Positions 9,290 to 18,918 of a stretch of DNA of 64,000 nt are shown here, piece by piece. Position 1 is the first letter of the stretch. The number at the start of each line of letters is the position of its first letter. The notes under the pieces were generated by a model. The model saw only the letters and a list, made by a program, of their open reading frames with translations. It was not told the origin of the DNA and did no database searches. The DNA is from Hyphomonadaceae bacterium (GTDB lineage Bacteria; Pseudomonadota; Alphaproteobacteria; Caulobacterales; Aquidulcibacteraceae). Position numbers and translations under genes: made by a program. Location of the stretch: contig WRPI01000004.1 in the NCBI GenBank assembly GCA_009773395.1, forward strand, positions 1-64,000, in the 5' to 3' direction.

Positions 9290-10329
9290 ATGAGACATTA
9301 GCAAATAAAGAATCGCCGCAGCATAGCCCTCGTGTGTTTTCAGGTGTGCAGCCCACCGCCAATATCCACCTAGGCAATTATTTAGGCGCGATTAAGCGTT
9401 TTGTAAGCGTTCAGCACGAAATGGAAAGCCTGTTTTGTGTTGTTGATTTACACGCCATAACTATGCCGCAAGACCCTAAAAAACTCGCGGCGCAAACCCG
9501 CGAAATTGCAGCAGCTTATTTGGCGGCAGGCATTGATCCTGAAAAGTCCATTATTTTTGTTCAATCATCAGTTTCGGCACATGCTGAATTGGCCTGGCTT
9601 CTCAATTGTGTGGCGCGCATGGGTTGGCTTGAACGCATGACCCAATTCAAAGATAAATCTGGCGAAAATTCTGAGCGTATGTCGGTTGGCCTGTTTGACT
9701 ATCCAGTTTTAATGGCAGCCGATATTTTGGCCTATAAAGCGACCCATGTGCCAGTAGGTGACGACCAAAAACAACATTTGGAACTCGCGCGCGATATTGC
9801 GCAACGCTTCAATTCTGACTTCAAGGCCAAAGGGTTTTTCCCGCAGCCAGAACCCTTAATTGGTGCCGAAGCTTCGCGGATTATGAATTTGCAAGACGGC
9901 ACGAAGAAAATGTCAAAATCCGATGCCGCTGAAAATTCCCGTATTAATTTAACCGATGATGCGGAGCAGATATCCAAAAAACTAAAACGCGCGAAAACCG
10001 ATTTGTTTCCGATGCCAGACGATGTGGCAGAACTGAAAGCCCGCCCCGAAGTTGATAATTTAATCGGCATTTACGCGGCTTTGGCCGAAATCACGAAAGA
10101 AGCAGTTGTTAAAGAATTTGCGGGACTTGGTTTTGGCGCTTTCAAACCCAAACTCGCTGATTTGGCAGTTGATAAGCTATCACCAATAAGCGCCGAAATG
10201 CGCAAATTTATGGCCGACCCTACACAAATTGATAAAATCCTTGAAAAAGGTGCTATACGGGCGCGCGAAATCGCCATGCCAATTTTGCAAGAAACTAAGA
10301 ATCTAATCGGTTTTTGGGGCGCAGATTAA
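9286..10329 (+). CDS. trpS: Tryptophanyl-tRNA synthetase
   Basis: 347 residues, a class I synthetase of the usual bacterial TrpRS size. The HIGH-type motif is [10 protein letters not shown] (residues 25-34) and the KMSKS loop is present exactly (about 209-213). [12 protein letters not shown], the [15 protein letters not shown] tryptophan/ATP pocket and the [14 protein letters not shown] segment are typical. It charges tRNA-Trp in the cytoplasm. The start overlaps the murJ stop by four bases. A gap of 71 bases follows before the next gene. Confidence 0.97.
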   Translation: MNETLANKESPQHSPRVFSGVQPTANIHLGNYLGAIKRFVSVQHEMESLFCVVDLHAITMPQDPKKLAAQTREIAAAYLAAGIDPEKSIIFVQSSVSAHAELAWLLNCVARMGWLERMTQFKDKSGENSERMSVGLFDYPVLMAADILAYKATHVPVGDDQKQHLELARDIAQRFNSDFKAKGFFPQPEPLIGAEASRIMNLQDGTKKMSKSDAAENSRINLTDDAEQISKKLKRAKTDLFPMPDDVAELKARPEVDNLIGIYAALAEITKEAVVKEFAGLGFGAFKPKLADLAVDKLSPISAEMRKFMADPTQIDKILEKGAIRAREIAMPILQETKNLIGFWGAD

Positions 10330-10400
10330 GCTTGTTTCAATTGACACAAAAATGCTTTAAGCTGAAGCTCTACATATCGTGTTGAATTAGGATATTTTCT

Positions 10401-11435
10401 ATGAGCTTAGGGCAGTCAATTAGAGGCATAGGGGCAAAAATGCGCAATTTGTTTGGCCAAAGGCCAAAAGATAAATCTGATATTGCTGCCGACATTGGTT
10501 ATGGCAATCTTGGCAATCCTGATTCCGCGAAACCAAAAGCAAATAGGGGCAAGAATTTTTGGCTGGTGACAATTTTGCTGGCAATTGTTCCGCTATATTA
10601 TTTGGTCGGTGCTTGGCTAACCCACCGGATCAATGATGATTTGAATTATACAATCAACGACCCTGGCACCGGCAAATCGCATACTGTGGCGGTTGTTGCA
10701 GAATTGATTGACCGCGAAGTTAACCAAACCAAATGGTCGCCAAATATTCAGGCTTTTGAACCTGCTGCTTTATTGCGGGTCGGCGGCAATATGGTGAATT
10801 TCCAAACTGGGGTCGTGAAGGGAATTTCGACCACGGTTTATGAAATGGAAAACCGCCTTGCACGGATGCGCGGCACTTCTTCTGCGGATGTTGACATGGC
10901 ATTGGCGCGTGAGGGGCTGGCGCGCTCGGCGGATACTTGGCTTTGGGCGGGGGCAGATGGCGAATATCGCAAAGCCAAAGATGCGCTGGTTCGCTATAAT
11001 GTCCGCTTGGCATCGGGGCAGGCTAATTTTGAGCAACGTGGTGATAATCTTCAAGGATTGCTTGACCATGTAGCGTTTGATTTAGGCGCTGCATCAAATG
11101 AATTGGATCGTGAAATTTTGGCAGGTCGCCACAAATTCATAGATTTTAAGGCCGATAAAGTGTTTTATTATGCTAAAGGGCAAGCTTATGCCTATTTCAT
11201 TATATTGCGGGCGCTGCGTGAAGATTATGGCCAAGTGATTACTGAACGCCATATGGAAAAAATTTATGAGGAAATGTTAATTGAACTTGCGTCTGCAGCA
11301 GAGCTTCAGCCGCTAATTGTGCAAAATGCCAGCCCTTCGGCGATGATCATGCCAAATCACTTGGCAGCAGAAGGTTTTTATATTTTGCGTGCTCGCGCTC
11401 GATTGCGTGAAATCACGGATATTCTTCAAAGGTAA
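10401..11435 (+). CDS. DUF2333 family membrane-anchored protein
   Basis: 344 residues with a single N-terminal membrane span (FWLVTILLAIVPLYYLVGAWLT) after a basic cytoplasmic head; the rest is a soluble, probably periplasmic, domain. The segments SHTVAVVAELIDREVNQTKWSPN, DTWLWAGADGEYRKAKDALVRYN and the YYAKGQAYAYFIILRALREDY block fit DUF2333, a family of unknown function found in proteobacteria. SD-like AGGA lies upstream of ATG 10401. The UspA gene follows with no real gap, so they may be co-transcribed. Confidence 0.75.
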   Translation: MSLGQSIRGIGAKMRNLFGQRPKDKSDIAADIGYGNLGNPDSAKPKANRGKNFWLVTILLAIVPLYYLVGAWLTHRINDDLNYTINDPGTGKSHTVAVVAELIDREVNQTKWSPNIQAFEPAALLRVGGNMVNFQTGVVKGISTTVYEMENRLARMRGTSSADVDMALAREGLARSADTWLWAGADGEYRKAKDALVRYNVRLASGQANFEQRGDNLQGLLDHVAFDLGAASNELDREILAGRHKFIDFKADKVFYYAKGQAYAYFIILRALREDYGQVITERHMEKIYEEMLIELASAAELQPLIVQNASPSAMIMPNHLAAEGFYILRARARLREITDILQR

Positions 11436-11442
11436 TTTGGTC

Positions 11443-11916
11443 GTGGGCGAACGTAAACTTCTTTGTATTGCTGATGAAAGCCCAGAATGTAGAAATGCAG
11501 TGGTTTTTGGCGCCGAAAGGGCCAAAAGAACCAATGCCACTTTGATTATTGTACGCGTAATAAGGCCCTTGGATATGTCACTCTTGGGCGCAATCGGAGG
11601 CGGCATCATCGACGAAGTAAGGGCCGAAGCGATGGAGGATTTGGGGCAATTTGCAGCTCTCGCCAAAAATACATCGGGCATAATTGCTGAAACTTTGGTA
11701 TATGAAGGTGCAGCGCACGATGCCATTCGGGCGCAAATTGATGCTGATGAAGGCATTAAGACATTGCTTTTGGCCGCGTCTGGCTCGCGCAATGGTTTGG
11801 GTCCCTTGGTCAGTTCGGCATTGCGCGAATCCGCAGTTTTTGGCAAACGTAAAGTCGCAATAATGATAGTGCCAGATGGCCTTGATGATACCCAAATCAT
11901 CGAGTTAGCAAGTTAA
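11443..11916 (+). CDS. Universal stress protein (UspA family)
   Basis: 157 residues from GTG 11443 (VGERKLLCIADESPECRNAVVFGAERAKR); the track's earlier ATG lies inside the DUF2333 gene and would add an unrelated head. The first strand KLLCIADES, the VIRP and LYEG-like elements, and the late LLLAASGSRNGLGPLVSSALRES nucleotide-binding-like loop fit the Usp alpha/beta fold. The final GSALRES-type loop suggests an ATP-binding class, although the glycine spacing is not canonical. Eight bases follow the DUF2333 stop and a NifU-type gene comes 13 bases later; UspA next to NifU is a common alphaproteobacterial arrangement. Confidence 0.85.
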   Translation: MGERKLLCIADESPECRNAVVFGAERAKRTNATLIIVRVIRPLDMSLLGAIGGGIIDEVRAEAMEDLGQFAALAKNTSGIIAETLVYEGAAHDAIRAQIDADEGIKTLLLAASGSRNGLGPLVSSALRESAVFGKRKVAIMIVPDGLDDTQIIELAS

Positions 11917-11929
11917 AATAGGTTCAATA

Positions 11930-12496
11930 ATGTTCATTCAAACCGAAGCCACTCCCAACCCTGAAGCCTTAAAATTTATCCCTGGAAGACAAGTTTATAG
12001 TGAAGGCGTTTTGGAATTCCACAATTCAGCCTCGGCAGAACTTTCCCCGTTTGCGCAAAACTTATTTGCCATAGAGGGCGTGCAGTCCATCATGTTTGGT
12101 TCTGATTTCATATCAGTAACCAAAACGAAATCAATTGAATGGCGACATATAAAACCGGAAATTCTTGGCTCTATCATGGACGGCTTTATGGCCAATATGC
12201 CAATTTGGATTGGCGCTAAAGGCGCGAACCTAGACGCACCGAAATATGAAGGCGAAGCCGCCGAAATTGTTGCGCAAATCCAGGACCTTTTGGATACCCG
12301 CGTCAGGCCCTCGGTGGCCCAAGATGGTGGCGACATTGAGTTTGATAGTTTCGATATTGACACTGGCGTAGTTTATTTGCGTATGCGCGGCGCGTGTTCG
12401 GGTTGCCCATCGTCCGCCATTACCCTCAAAAGCGGGGTCGAGAATATGATAAAACACTATGTTCCCGAAGTTACTAGCGTTGAACAGGTGTTATAG
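11930..12496 (+). CDS. NifU/NfuA-type Fe-S cluster scaffold protein
   Basis: 188 residues with two domains: an Nfu N-terminal domain (MFIQTEATPNPEALKFIPGR, LFAIEGVQSIMFGSDFISVTK) and a C-terminal NifU domain with DTRVRPSVAQDGGDIEFD and the cluster-ligating CSGCPSS around residue 154. Such proteins hold and pass on 4Fe-4S clusters to client enzymes in the cytoplasm. It resembles the mitochondrial NFU1 type in layout. It lies 13 bases behind the uspA gene and ends convergent with the EamA exporter gene six bases away. Confidence 0.93.
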   Translation: MFIQTEATPNPEALKFIPGRQVYSEGVLEFHNSASAELSPFAQNLFAIEGVQSIMFGSDFISVTKTKSIEWRHIKPEILGSIMDGFMANMPIWIGAKGANLDAPKYEGEAAEIVAQIQDLLDTRVRPSVAQDGGDIEFDSFDIDTGVVYLRMRGACSGCPSSAITLKSGVENMIKHYVPEVTSVEQVL

Positions 12497-12502
12497 TAAA
12501 GG

Positions 12503-13402
12503 CTAGTCTTGCTCCACCGCTTTCTTGCTCTCTAATTGTGCCTCACGAAATGTTATGTAAATTGTTGAAGCTATAACAATAAAAGCACCAAGCAAACTAT
12601 TGCCATTGGGTATTTCGGCAAACGCTATAAAGCCAACTATCACTGCAAGCGGCAAGCGCAAGTAGTCCATCAAACCCATCAATGATGCTTCGCCAACACT
12701 AAGCGCCTGCACGTAACAGGCTTGAGCTATCACACCCGTAACGCCCATTAGCGCCAGTGGCAAAAGTGACGATTGAGGCGGCATGTGAAAATCAGCAAGC
12801 AGGAATGGAATTCCCGCGATTGTTGTCAAAATATTGGCATAAAGAACCAAAGTTAAAGGCGAATGGTCGCTGGTTAAGTCCTTCACTGTTATAATCGAAA
12901 GCGCAAAAGCAAACGCCGCCGCAATTGCCGCGAGTGAGGCTAAATCAAGATCGACCAATTTTTGGGAACCTGAACCCGTCATCAAAATCACGCCGATAAA
13001 GCCAACAACAATTGCACTCCAGCGCCGCCAAGCCACTTTTTCTTTCAAGAGCACCACAGCCAAAATCGTTATGAATAATGCCCGCGAAAAGCTAAGCGCT
13101 TGGGCATGGGCTAAAGGCAAATGCGCATACGCGTAAAATGACGCAAAAAAGCCAATTGTGCCGTAAAACGAGCGCAAAACCACTTTGTCCCACCTTTTGA
13201 CTTTCCACGCACCAATGTTTTTGCCGACAACAAATGGCAAAGTCATTAAAACGCCAGCCATTGAGCGCCAAAAAATCATCATCGCAACCGAAGTGTGGCT
13301 TCCCAAATAACGTGCGAGGCCCGACATAACCACAAAACTTAGCGCCGAGCCGACCATCCACATGGCTCCGCGCGAATTGGCGCTTAGTCCTGTAAAATTC
13401 AT
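12503..13402 (-). CDS. DMT superfamily (EamA) transporter
   Basis: 299 residues with about ten hydrophobic spans arranged as two EamA repeats. Typical pieces are FWRSMAGVLMTLPFVVG, ALSFSRALFITILAVVLLKEKVAWRRWSAIVVGFIGVILM in the first half and ALSVGEASLMGLMDYLRLPLAVIVGFIAFAEIP in the second. The family exports metabolites or drugs from the inner membrane; the substrate cannot be told. The start overlaps the stop of the upstream oxidoreductase gene by four bases (ATGA), so the two form an operon. Confidence 0.9.
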   Translation of the reverse strand: MNFTGLSANSRGAMWMVGSALSFVVMSGLARYLGSHTSVAMMIFWRSMAGVLMTLPFVVGKNIGAWKVKRWDKVVLRSFYGTIGFFASFYAYAHLPLAHAQALSFSRALFITILAVVLLKEKVAWRRWSAIVVGFIGVILMTGSGSQKLVDLDLASLAAIAAAFAFALSIITVKDLTSDHSPLTLVLYANILTTIAGIPFLLADFHMPPQSSLLPLALMGVTGVIAQACYVQALSVGEASLMGLMDYLRLPLAVIVGFIAFAEIPNGNSLLGAFIVIASTIYITFREAQLESKKAVEQD

Positions 13403-14394
13403 ATTGTCACAACAACTTTTCCTGTGGCCTGGCGGCTTTTTAGATGTTCAATTGCCAGTGCGCCATCCGCAAGGGCGAACCTTTTTGAAATATAGGGGCT
13501 GATTTTGCCGTTGCGATAAAATGCCTGAATTTCTTTGACATTTTCGTGATGCGCAGCAGGTTCCATTGCGACATGCATTCCGAAAAATACGCCAACAATG
13601 CTGCAACCTTTCAATAAAGTGAGATTTAATGGAATTGATGGAATGCCAGATGGAAATCCCACGACTAATAATCGGCCTTTCCACGCAATTGAGCGAAGCG
13701 CGGCTTCGCAATAATCGCCACCGACTGCATCATAAATCACATCAAATCCTTTTGCGCCGCCTAGGTTTTTGAATAGTTCGCGCAGCGCTTTTTTACCGTC
13801 ATTGTCAAATGGACCAAGCGGGTAAACCACACCACCACTGGCGCCATTTTTAATCGCTATATCCAATTTTTCCTGACTGGAACATGCGGCAAGGACTTTT
13901 GCGCCCATTGCCACGCCAAGCTCAACTGCCGCAAGGCCAACCCCACCGGCCGCGCCAAGCACTAAAAGCACTTCGCCTTGTTTCAGTTCTGCACGGTTTT
14001 TTAATGCGTGATACGAAGTGCCATAGGTCATGAAAGTCGCGGCGGCGATGTCGAATGGCATTGTATCTTCAATTGCCAGACACCTATCAGCAGATACTGC
14101 TGCAAATTCGGTCATTCCGCCATGGCTGATATTGGCGCAAACTCTATCGCCGACACTCAGATTATGGACGCCCTCACCCAATTCGGTAACCACACCTGAT
14201 ATTTCTGAGCATGGCGCAAATGGGCGTGGTGGTTTGAATTGGTATTTGTCTTCAATAATTAAAGCGTCAAAATAATTGATACCAACTGCTTTGATTTGCA
14301 CCAAGACTTCGTTTGGTTTTGGTTGTGGTTTGGGGACATCACAAAATACTAAGGTTTCTGGAGGGCCAATTTGCTCGCTTATTATTGCTTTCAT
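13399..14394 (-). CDS. NADPH:quinone oxidoreductase family (zinc-free MDR)
   Basis: 331 residues. MKAIISEQIGPPETLVFCDVPKPQP is the usual GroES-like start of the medium-chain quinone-oxidoreductase group, and VLLVLGAAGGVGLAAVELGVAMGAKVLAAC is the Rossmann glycine motif preferring NADPH. No zinc ligands are seen. GFDVIYDAVGGDYCEAALRSIAWKGRLLVVGFPSG is a family signature. It probably reduces quinones or enones in the cytosol. First gene of the two-gene minus-strand unit, divergent from argB over 158 bases. Confidence 0.92.
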   Translation of the reverse strand: MKAIISEQIGPPETLVFCDVPKPQPKPNEVLVQIKAVGINYFDALIIEDKYQFKPPRPFAPCSEISGVVTELGEGVHNLSVGDRVCANISHGGMTEFAAVSADRCLAIEDTMPFDIAAATFMTYGTSYHALKNRAELKQGEVLLVLGAAGGVGLAAVELGVAMGAKVLAACSSQEKLDIAIKNGASGGVVYPLGPFDNDGKKALRELFKNLGGAKGFDVIYDAVGGDYCEAALRSIAWKGRLLVVGFPSGIPSIPLNLTLLKGCSIVGVFFGMHVAMEPAAHHENVKEIQAFYRNGKISPYISKRFALADGALAIEHLKSRQATGKVVVTI

Positions 14395-14552
14395 TTCTCA
14401 CCTGTTTGTTTGTTTTGGTTCTTTTATTCACCATAGCTAAGCCGTGCGAAAGGTCAAACAAACATTGGCTTACTGTTTTGGTTTCCTGATTTGGTGGTTT
14501 TAGATAAGAAATTTGGTTTCAATTAGGTAAAACTTCCGCTATTTGCGCAAAT

Positions 14553-15476
14553 ATGAGCGATAATTACAACCCCAATCCGTTTGAAACTGCCAAAACACTG
14601 GCCGAAGCATTGCCGTTTATCCAAATTTACGACCGCGAAACTGTGGTTATTAAATATGGTGGGCACGCGATGGGGCTTGAAGAAAGCGCCAAGAAATTTG
14701 CCGCCGATGTTGTGCTTTTGAAACTCGTCGGCATTCACCCAATTGTGGTTCACGGCGGCGGGCCACAAATTTCTGACATGTTGACAAGAGCGGGCGTAAA
14801 ATCCAGCTTTGTCGATGGCCTTAGGGTGACAGATGCCTCCACCATGGAAATTGCCGAAATGGTTTTGTCAGGCGCAGTGAATAAACAACTGGCGCATCTT
14901 ATTACTGATGCCGGCGAAGAAGCAGATGTTCGCGGTGTTGGACTATCGGGCAAAGACGCAAAATTATTTACTGTCGAAAAAGTTCATCGGACGAAAATGG
15001 ATCCCGATAGTAAAATCGAACAAGTTGTTGATTTGGGTTATGTTGGTGACCCCTCAAAAGTTGATGCGCAATTAGTGGAAAGTTTATTGAGCGCCGAGCA
15101 TGATTATGTGCCCGTGATTGCACCAATTGGGGTCAGTTCCGCTGGCGAAACTTTCAACATCAATGCCGATACAGCTGCAGGGGCATTGGCGGGAGAATTA
15201 AAAGCGAAACGGTTTCTGCTGCTTACCGATGTAGCTGGTGTATTGGACGAAAACCAAGAGCTTATTCGCGAAATGGATGTGGAGCGTGCCAAAGAACTTA
15301 TCACAAGCGGCATCGCGTCTGGCGGAATGATTCCCAAGCTTGAAACCGCGATAAGGGCGATTGAAAGTGGAGTTGAAGCCGTAGTAGTTCTTGACGGGCG
15401 TCAGCATCACGCGATTTTGATGGAATTATTCACAGAACATGGCTGCGGAACATTGATTCGCGCCCGCGAAGCATAG
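14553..15476 (+). CDS. argB: Acetylglutamate kinase
   Basis: 307 residues. TVVIKYGGHAM (substrate/ATP loop), IHPIVVHGGGPQISDML, FVDGLRVTDASTMEIAEMVLSG and LLTDVAGVLDENQELI are ArgB signatures, as is GIASGGMIPKLETAIRAIESG. It phosphorylates N-acetylglutamate, the second step of arginine synthesis. The N-terminal helix ahead of ALPFIQIYDR suggests the hexameric arginine-inhibited form; that is inferred. An 11-base gap leads to the nucleotidase gene and then dapD, likely one transcript. Confidence 0.97.
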   Translation: MSDNYNPNPFETAKTLAEALPFIQIYDRETVVIKYGGHAMGLEESAKKFAADVVLLKLVGIHPIVVHGGGPQISDMLTRAGVKSSFVDGLRVTDASTMEIAEMVLSGAVNKQLAHLITDAGEEADVRGVGLSGKDAKLFTVEKVHRTKMDPDSKIEQVVDLGYVGDPSKVDAQLVESLLSAEHDYVPVIAPIGVSSAGETFNINADTAAGALAGELKAKRFLLLTDVAGVLDENQELIREMDVERAKELITSGIASGGMIPKLETAIRAIESGVEAVVVLDGRQHHAILMELFTEHGCGTLIRAREA

Positions 15477-15487
15477 TCGGTAAATCG

Positions 15488-16195
15488 GTGGAAAAACTTT
15501 TTCATGCGACTGATTGGGTATTTGATTTAGATAATACTTTATATCCGCCCGAAAGTGATTTATTCGCGCAAATTCAAGTTAAAATGAATACTTATGTTGC
15601 GAATTTTCTGGGCCTCCCATTAGACAAAGCTCGTGAAGTGCAAAAGAAATATTATGTTGAACATGGCACAACATTGAACGGCTTAATGCTACACCACAAT
15701 ATCGACCCCCATGATTATTTGCATCAGGTGCATGACATTGATTATTCCTATTTGGAAGACAATTCCGAATTGCGTGCCAATATTATTTCCTTACCTGGAC
15801 GCAAAATTGTTTTTACCAATGGCTCGAAGCAGCACGCAGAAAGTGCCATTAAAGCGCTGGGGTTGGAAAATGTTTTTCATGACCTCGTGGATATTGTTGC
15901 CACTGATTTCATTCCAAAGCCGCAAAAGCAAGCATTTGACGCTTTGATAAAAGCCCATAATATAGACCCAAATACTTCGGTTATGGTCGAAGATTTATCA
16001 AAGAACTTACAAACCGCACATGATATGGGTTTTGCAACTGTATTAGTGTGGTCCGATAAAATTTGGCACGATGAGCCAAAAGGACATTCACCGGCCGGGC
16101 CAAGTGACCTTGGTCAAGCCCATATTCATCACGCTACAAATAACCTTAGTGAATTTTTGAAAGTTGTTGTAAAATCTGGCAAACTCGAGGACTAA
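15488..16195 (+). CDS. HAD-superfamily pyrimidine 5'-nucleotidase
   Basis: 235 residues, GTG start at 15488. [21 protein letters not shown] holds the HAD catalytic motif [17 protein letters not shown] is motif [21 protein letters not shown] and [23 protein letters not shown] are motifs III and IV. This is the Sdt1/PHM8-like pyrimidine 5'-nucleotidase group, which dephosphorylates UMP or related nucleotides. It lies between argB and dapD with gaps of 11 and 1 bases, an arrangement often seen in alphaproteobacteria. Confidence 0.9.
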   Translation: MEKLFHATDWVFDLDNTLYPPESDLFAQIQVKMNTYVANFLGLPLDKAREVQKKYYVEHGTTLNGLMLHHNIDPHDYLHQVHDIDYSYLEDNSELRANIISLPGRKIVFTNGSKQHAESAIKALGLENVFHDLVDIVATDFIPKPQKQAFDALIKAHNIDPNTSVMVEDLSKNLQTAHDMGFATVLVWSDKIWHDEPKGHSPAGPSDLGQAHIHHATNNLSEFLKVVVKSGKLED

Positions 16196-16196
16196 C

Positions 16197-17039
16197 ATGA
16201 CCACACAAATTCAATCCATAATTGATAATGCCTGGGAAAGCCGCGCCGAAATTGGAATTGCGACCAAAGGCGAAGTGCGGGACGCCGTGGCTTTTACACT
16301 GGCAGGACTTGATGCGGGCGAACTGCGAGTGGCGTCCAAAACAGGTGGGGAATGGATTACTCATCAATGGATAAAGAAAGCTGTGCTTTTATCGTTTCGC
16401 CTCAATGATAATTTCGTGATTGATGCCGAACATGACCCGAACCCAATTCAAAATGCTGGGCGCGCGTTTGATAAGGTGCCGCTTAAAACTGCGCGTTGGA
16501 GCGATGCCGATTTTCGCGCCGCAAAAATCCGCATGGTTCCAGGTTCAATTGCACGGCATGGCGCATATATTGGCAAAGATGTGGTTTTAATGCCAAGCTT
16601 TGTAAATATCGGCGCATATGTTGATGATGGCACAATGATTGATACATGGGCCTCGGTTGGATCTTGCGCCCAAGTTGGGAAAAATTGCCATATTTCGGCG
16701 GGAACCGGCATTGGCGGCATTTTGGAGCCGCTTCAGGCCAATCCAACCATTATTGAAGATAATTGCTTTATTGGCGCGCGTTCTGAAGTTGTCGAAGGCG
16801 TCATTGTTGGCGAAGGCAGTGTTTTGGCGATGGGGGTGTTCATTACCCAATCAACCAAAATCGTGAATCGCCTAACTGGTGAAATTATTCGTGGCAAAAT
16901 TCCACCATATTCAGTTGTTGTTCCTGGAACCCTGCCTGACCCAAAAGGTGGGCCAAGTTTGGCTTGTGCTGTGATAGTGAAAACAGTTGACGCGCAAACG
17001 AGATCGAAAACTGGCATCAATGAATTATTGCGCGAGTGA
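16197..17039 (+). CDS. dapD: Tetrahydrodipicolinate N-succinyltransferase
   Basis: 280 residues. [90 protein letters not shown] is the left-handed beta-helix of DapD with the invariant IGGVLEP-like loop. It transfers succinate from succinyl-CoA to tetrahydrodipicolinate in lysine and diaminopimelate synthesis. ATG 16197 follows the nucleotidase stop directly. Confidence 0.97.
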   Translation: MTTQIQSIIDNAWESRAEIGIATKGEVRDAVAFTLAGLDAGELRVASKTGGEWITHQWIKKAVLLSFRLNDNFVIDAEHDPNPIQNAGRAFDKVPLKTARWSDADFRAAKIRMVPGSIARHGAYIGKDVVLMPSFVNIGAYVDDGTMIDTWASVGSCAQVGKNCHISAGTGIGGILEPLQANPTIIEDNCFIGARSEVVEGVIVGEGSVLAMGVFITQSTKIVNRLTGEIIRGKIPPYSVVVPGTLPDPKGGPSLACAVIVKTVDAQTRSKTGINELLRE

Positions 17040-17042
17040 TAA

Positions 17043-18497
17043 TTGGGTAAAATCACGAATTTATTTGGTTTTGACAATAGCTATGCGGGGCTACCACAGA
17101 GATTTTTTTCAAAGCAGAATCCTCGCCCCGTTGCTGCACCCAAATTAATAAAATTCAACGCTTCACTTGCAGCCGAATTGGGTTTGCAATTGAATGGCAA
17201 GACAGACGAATATTTGGCACAGTTTTTTTCGGGGAATGAAATTCCAAGCGGCGCAGAACCGATTGCACTAGCCTATGCAGGACATCAATTTGGCGGTTTT
17301 AGTATTTTGGGCGATGGACGCGCGGTTTTATTGGGCGAAATAATTGCCGCAAATGGCACAAGATTTGACATTCAATTAAAAGGATCAGGCCAAACCGCCT
17401 TTTCGCGCGGTGGTGATGGTCGTGCTGGCCTCGGACCAGTTTTACGTGAATATATTATCAGCGAAGCCATGCATGCGCTTGGAGTTCCAACCGCACGCAG
17501 CTTGGCCGCAGTAGTAACTGGCGAGCAAATATATCGCGAAGCGGCAATAGATGGCGCGATTGTTACCCGCGTTGCCGCCAGCCATATAAGGTTTGGCACT
17601 TTTGAATATTTTGCCGCGAAGAACGATTTTGATGGCCTGAAAATAGTGGCCGATTATGCGATTACTCGCCATTATCCAAATATTTCAAAATCCGAAAATC
17701 CATATTTGGAGCTGTTGCGCGAAGTGGCGAAATCGCAAGCATTTTTAGTCGCAAAATGGATGAATATTGGCTTTATTCATGGCGTTATGAATACCGATAA
17801 TATGTTGATTTCAGGCGAAACCATCGACTATGGCCCTTGCGCTTTCATGGATAATTACGACCCGAAAACTGTTTATAGTTCAATAGATCGACATGGGCGT
17901 TACCGGTTTGAAAACCAGCCAATCATTGCGCAGTGGAATCTGGCAAGACTGGCCGAAGCATTACTGCCGTTGATAGACGCTGATGTCGTCAAAGCCGTAA
18001 AAGCCTGCGAAGAAATAATCGCCGAATTTCCTACGATTTATCAAGAAAACTGCCTAGAAAATATGCAGGCAAAACTAGGGCTGGCGTTAAATGAAGATGG
18101 CGATTTGGCTTTGGCGCAAGAGTTTTTAGACATTTTGCATACCAATCAACTCGATTACACCAATAGTTTTCGACAATTATTGGATTTTGCAAAAGGTGAA
18201 ATCGTTCCGCGAGAATTTGAGCAATGGTCCAAAAAATGGCAAATTCGCCGCACCAAAGAAGTCAATAATCCAGAAGAAATGTCGCGACTAATCCAGGAAA
18301 ATAATCCAGCTTTCATTCCGCGCAATCACTTGGTTGAGGAAGCCATTGTCGCGGCCAGCCAAAATGCAAATTTTGCGCCTTTTGAGGAACTAATTAGCGT
18401 TTTGGCCAATCCATATGCCGACACAAGCGGGAGCGAGCATTACCGCACCCCGCCGCGCACAGATCAAATCGTCACAGCCACTTTTTGCGGAACATAG
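17043..18497 (+). CDS. selO: Protein adenylyltransferase SelO (YdiU)
   Basis: 484 residues from a TTG start at 17043, chosen because GKITNLFGFDNSYAGLPQRFF is the usual SelO N-terminus and no in-frame ATG precedes it. The pseudokinase-like core shows DIQLKGSGQTAFSRGGDGRAGLGPVLREYI (flipped-ATP site), the NTDNMLISGETIDYGPCAFMDNYD metal/catalytic region, and the C-terminal TFCGT whose cysteine sits where some homologues have selenocysteine. SelO transfers AMP to protein hydroxyls and is linked to redox stress in other bacteria. It begins three bases after dapD, so it is probably the last gene of the argB transcript. Confidence 0.93.
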   Translation: MGKITNLFGFDNSYAGLPQRFFSKQNPRPVAAPKLIKFNASLAAELGLQLNGKTDEYLAQFFSGNEIPSGAEPIALAYAGHQFGGFSILGDGRAVLLGEIIAANGTRFDIQLKGSGQTAFSRGGDGRAGLGPVLREYIISEAMHALGVPTARSLAAVVTGEQIYREAAIDGAIVTRVAASHIRFGTFEYFAAKNDFDGLKIVADYAITRHYPNISKSENPYLELLREVAKSQAFLVAKWMNIGFIHGVMNTDNMLISGETIDYGPCAFMDNYDPKTVYSSIDRHGRYRFENQPIIAQWNLARLAEALLPLIDADVVKAVKACEEIIAEFPTIYQENCLENMQAKLGLALNEDGDLALAQEFLDILHTNQLDYTNSFRQLLDFAKGEIVPREFEQWSKKWQIRRTKEVNNPEEMSRLIQENNPAFIPRNHLVEEAIVAASQNANFAPFEELISVLANPYADTSGSEHYRTPPRTDQIVTATFCGT

Positions 18498-18918
18498 CGC
18501 ATCGGTCGCTCAGGTGAAAAATAATCACTTTCAATCGAAACATAATTTTGGTTTGCGAGAGGAAAGTCAAGTGGTTTAGGAATGGTTTATGGCTAGACAT
18601 GTCTCGCCAAAACCATTCATCAAGTGTGTTATGTGCCCTAGGTTTTTGTCAAGTCCTCGCGCCAAAGCGCGACCGCGAAGCGGCTTCGGGACTTGACAAA
18701 AACCTAGGGCACTAAGGCATAATAACCGAATGGACTCAAGGCAGACTTGCCCTTGAGACCATTCCAAAGCAAATTTCTTTGTGCAGCATGGACTATAAAG
18801 TGAATGCGACGCATTAGCACCACAATTTGTTTGCCATGCAAGAAACGGAACATCAACACCAAGCACAATCTGCATTAAACAATTCCAATTGAACGTCTGA
18901 TTCTTTGGAGCCTCGCGT
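18498..18918. other. 421-base convergent intergenic region holding repeat family 1 copy 1
   Basis: The stretch lies between selO and etfA, both pointing inward. No coding potential is evident; the minus-strand ORF at 18576-19028 in the track is a shadow. The middle is the cruciform repeat listed separately. Confidence 0.8.
18579..18765 (+). repeat. Repeat family 1, copy 1: multi-hairpin cruciform element
   Basis: Three hairpins follow one another: 18580-18618 (GAATGGTTT / AAACCATTC arms), 18633-18712 (perfect 23-bp arms beginning GTGCCCTAGG), and 18728-18764 (GAATGG...CTCAAGG / CCTTGAG...CCATTC). The loop of the central stem carries two small stems of its own (TCGCGC/GCGCGA and CCGC/GCGG). 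The outer ends are GGAATGG and CCATTCC, like terminal inverted repeats. A second copy lies in reverse orientation at 42319-42504. No transposase is encoded. Confidence 0.85.

Noticed and set aside
10330-10400. TTGACA promoter before the DUF2333 gene (near 10349)
   Set aside because: A TTGACA is present but no suitable -10 box lies at 16-18 bases.
18579-18765. Ordinary rho-independent terminator for selO/etfA
   Set aside because: No T tract follows the stems, the structure is far larger and branched, and its second copy lies upstream of genes.
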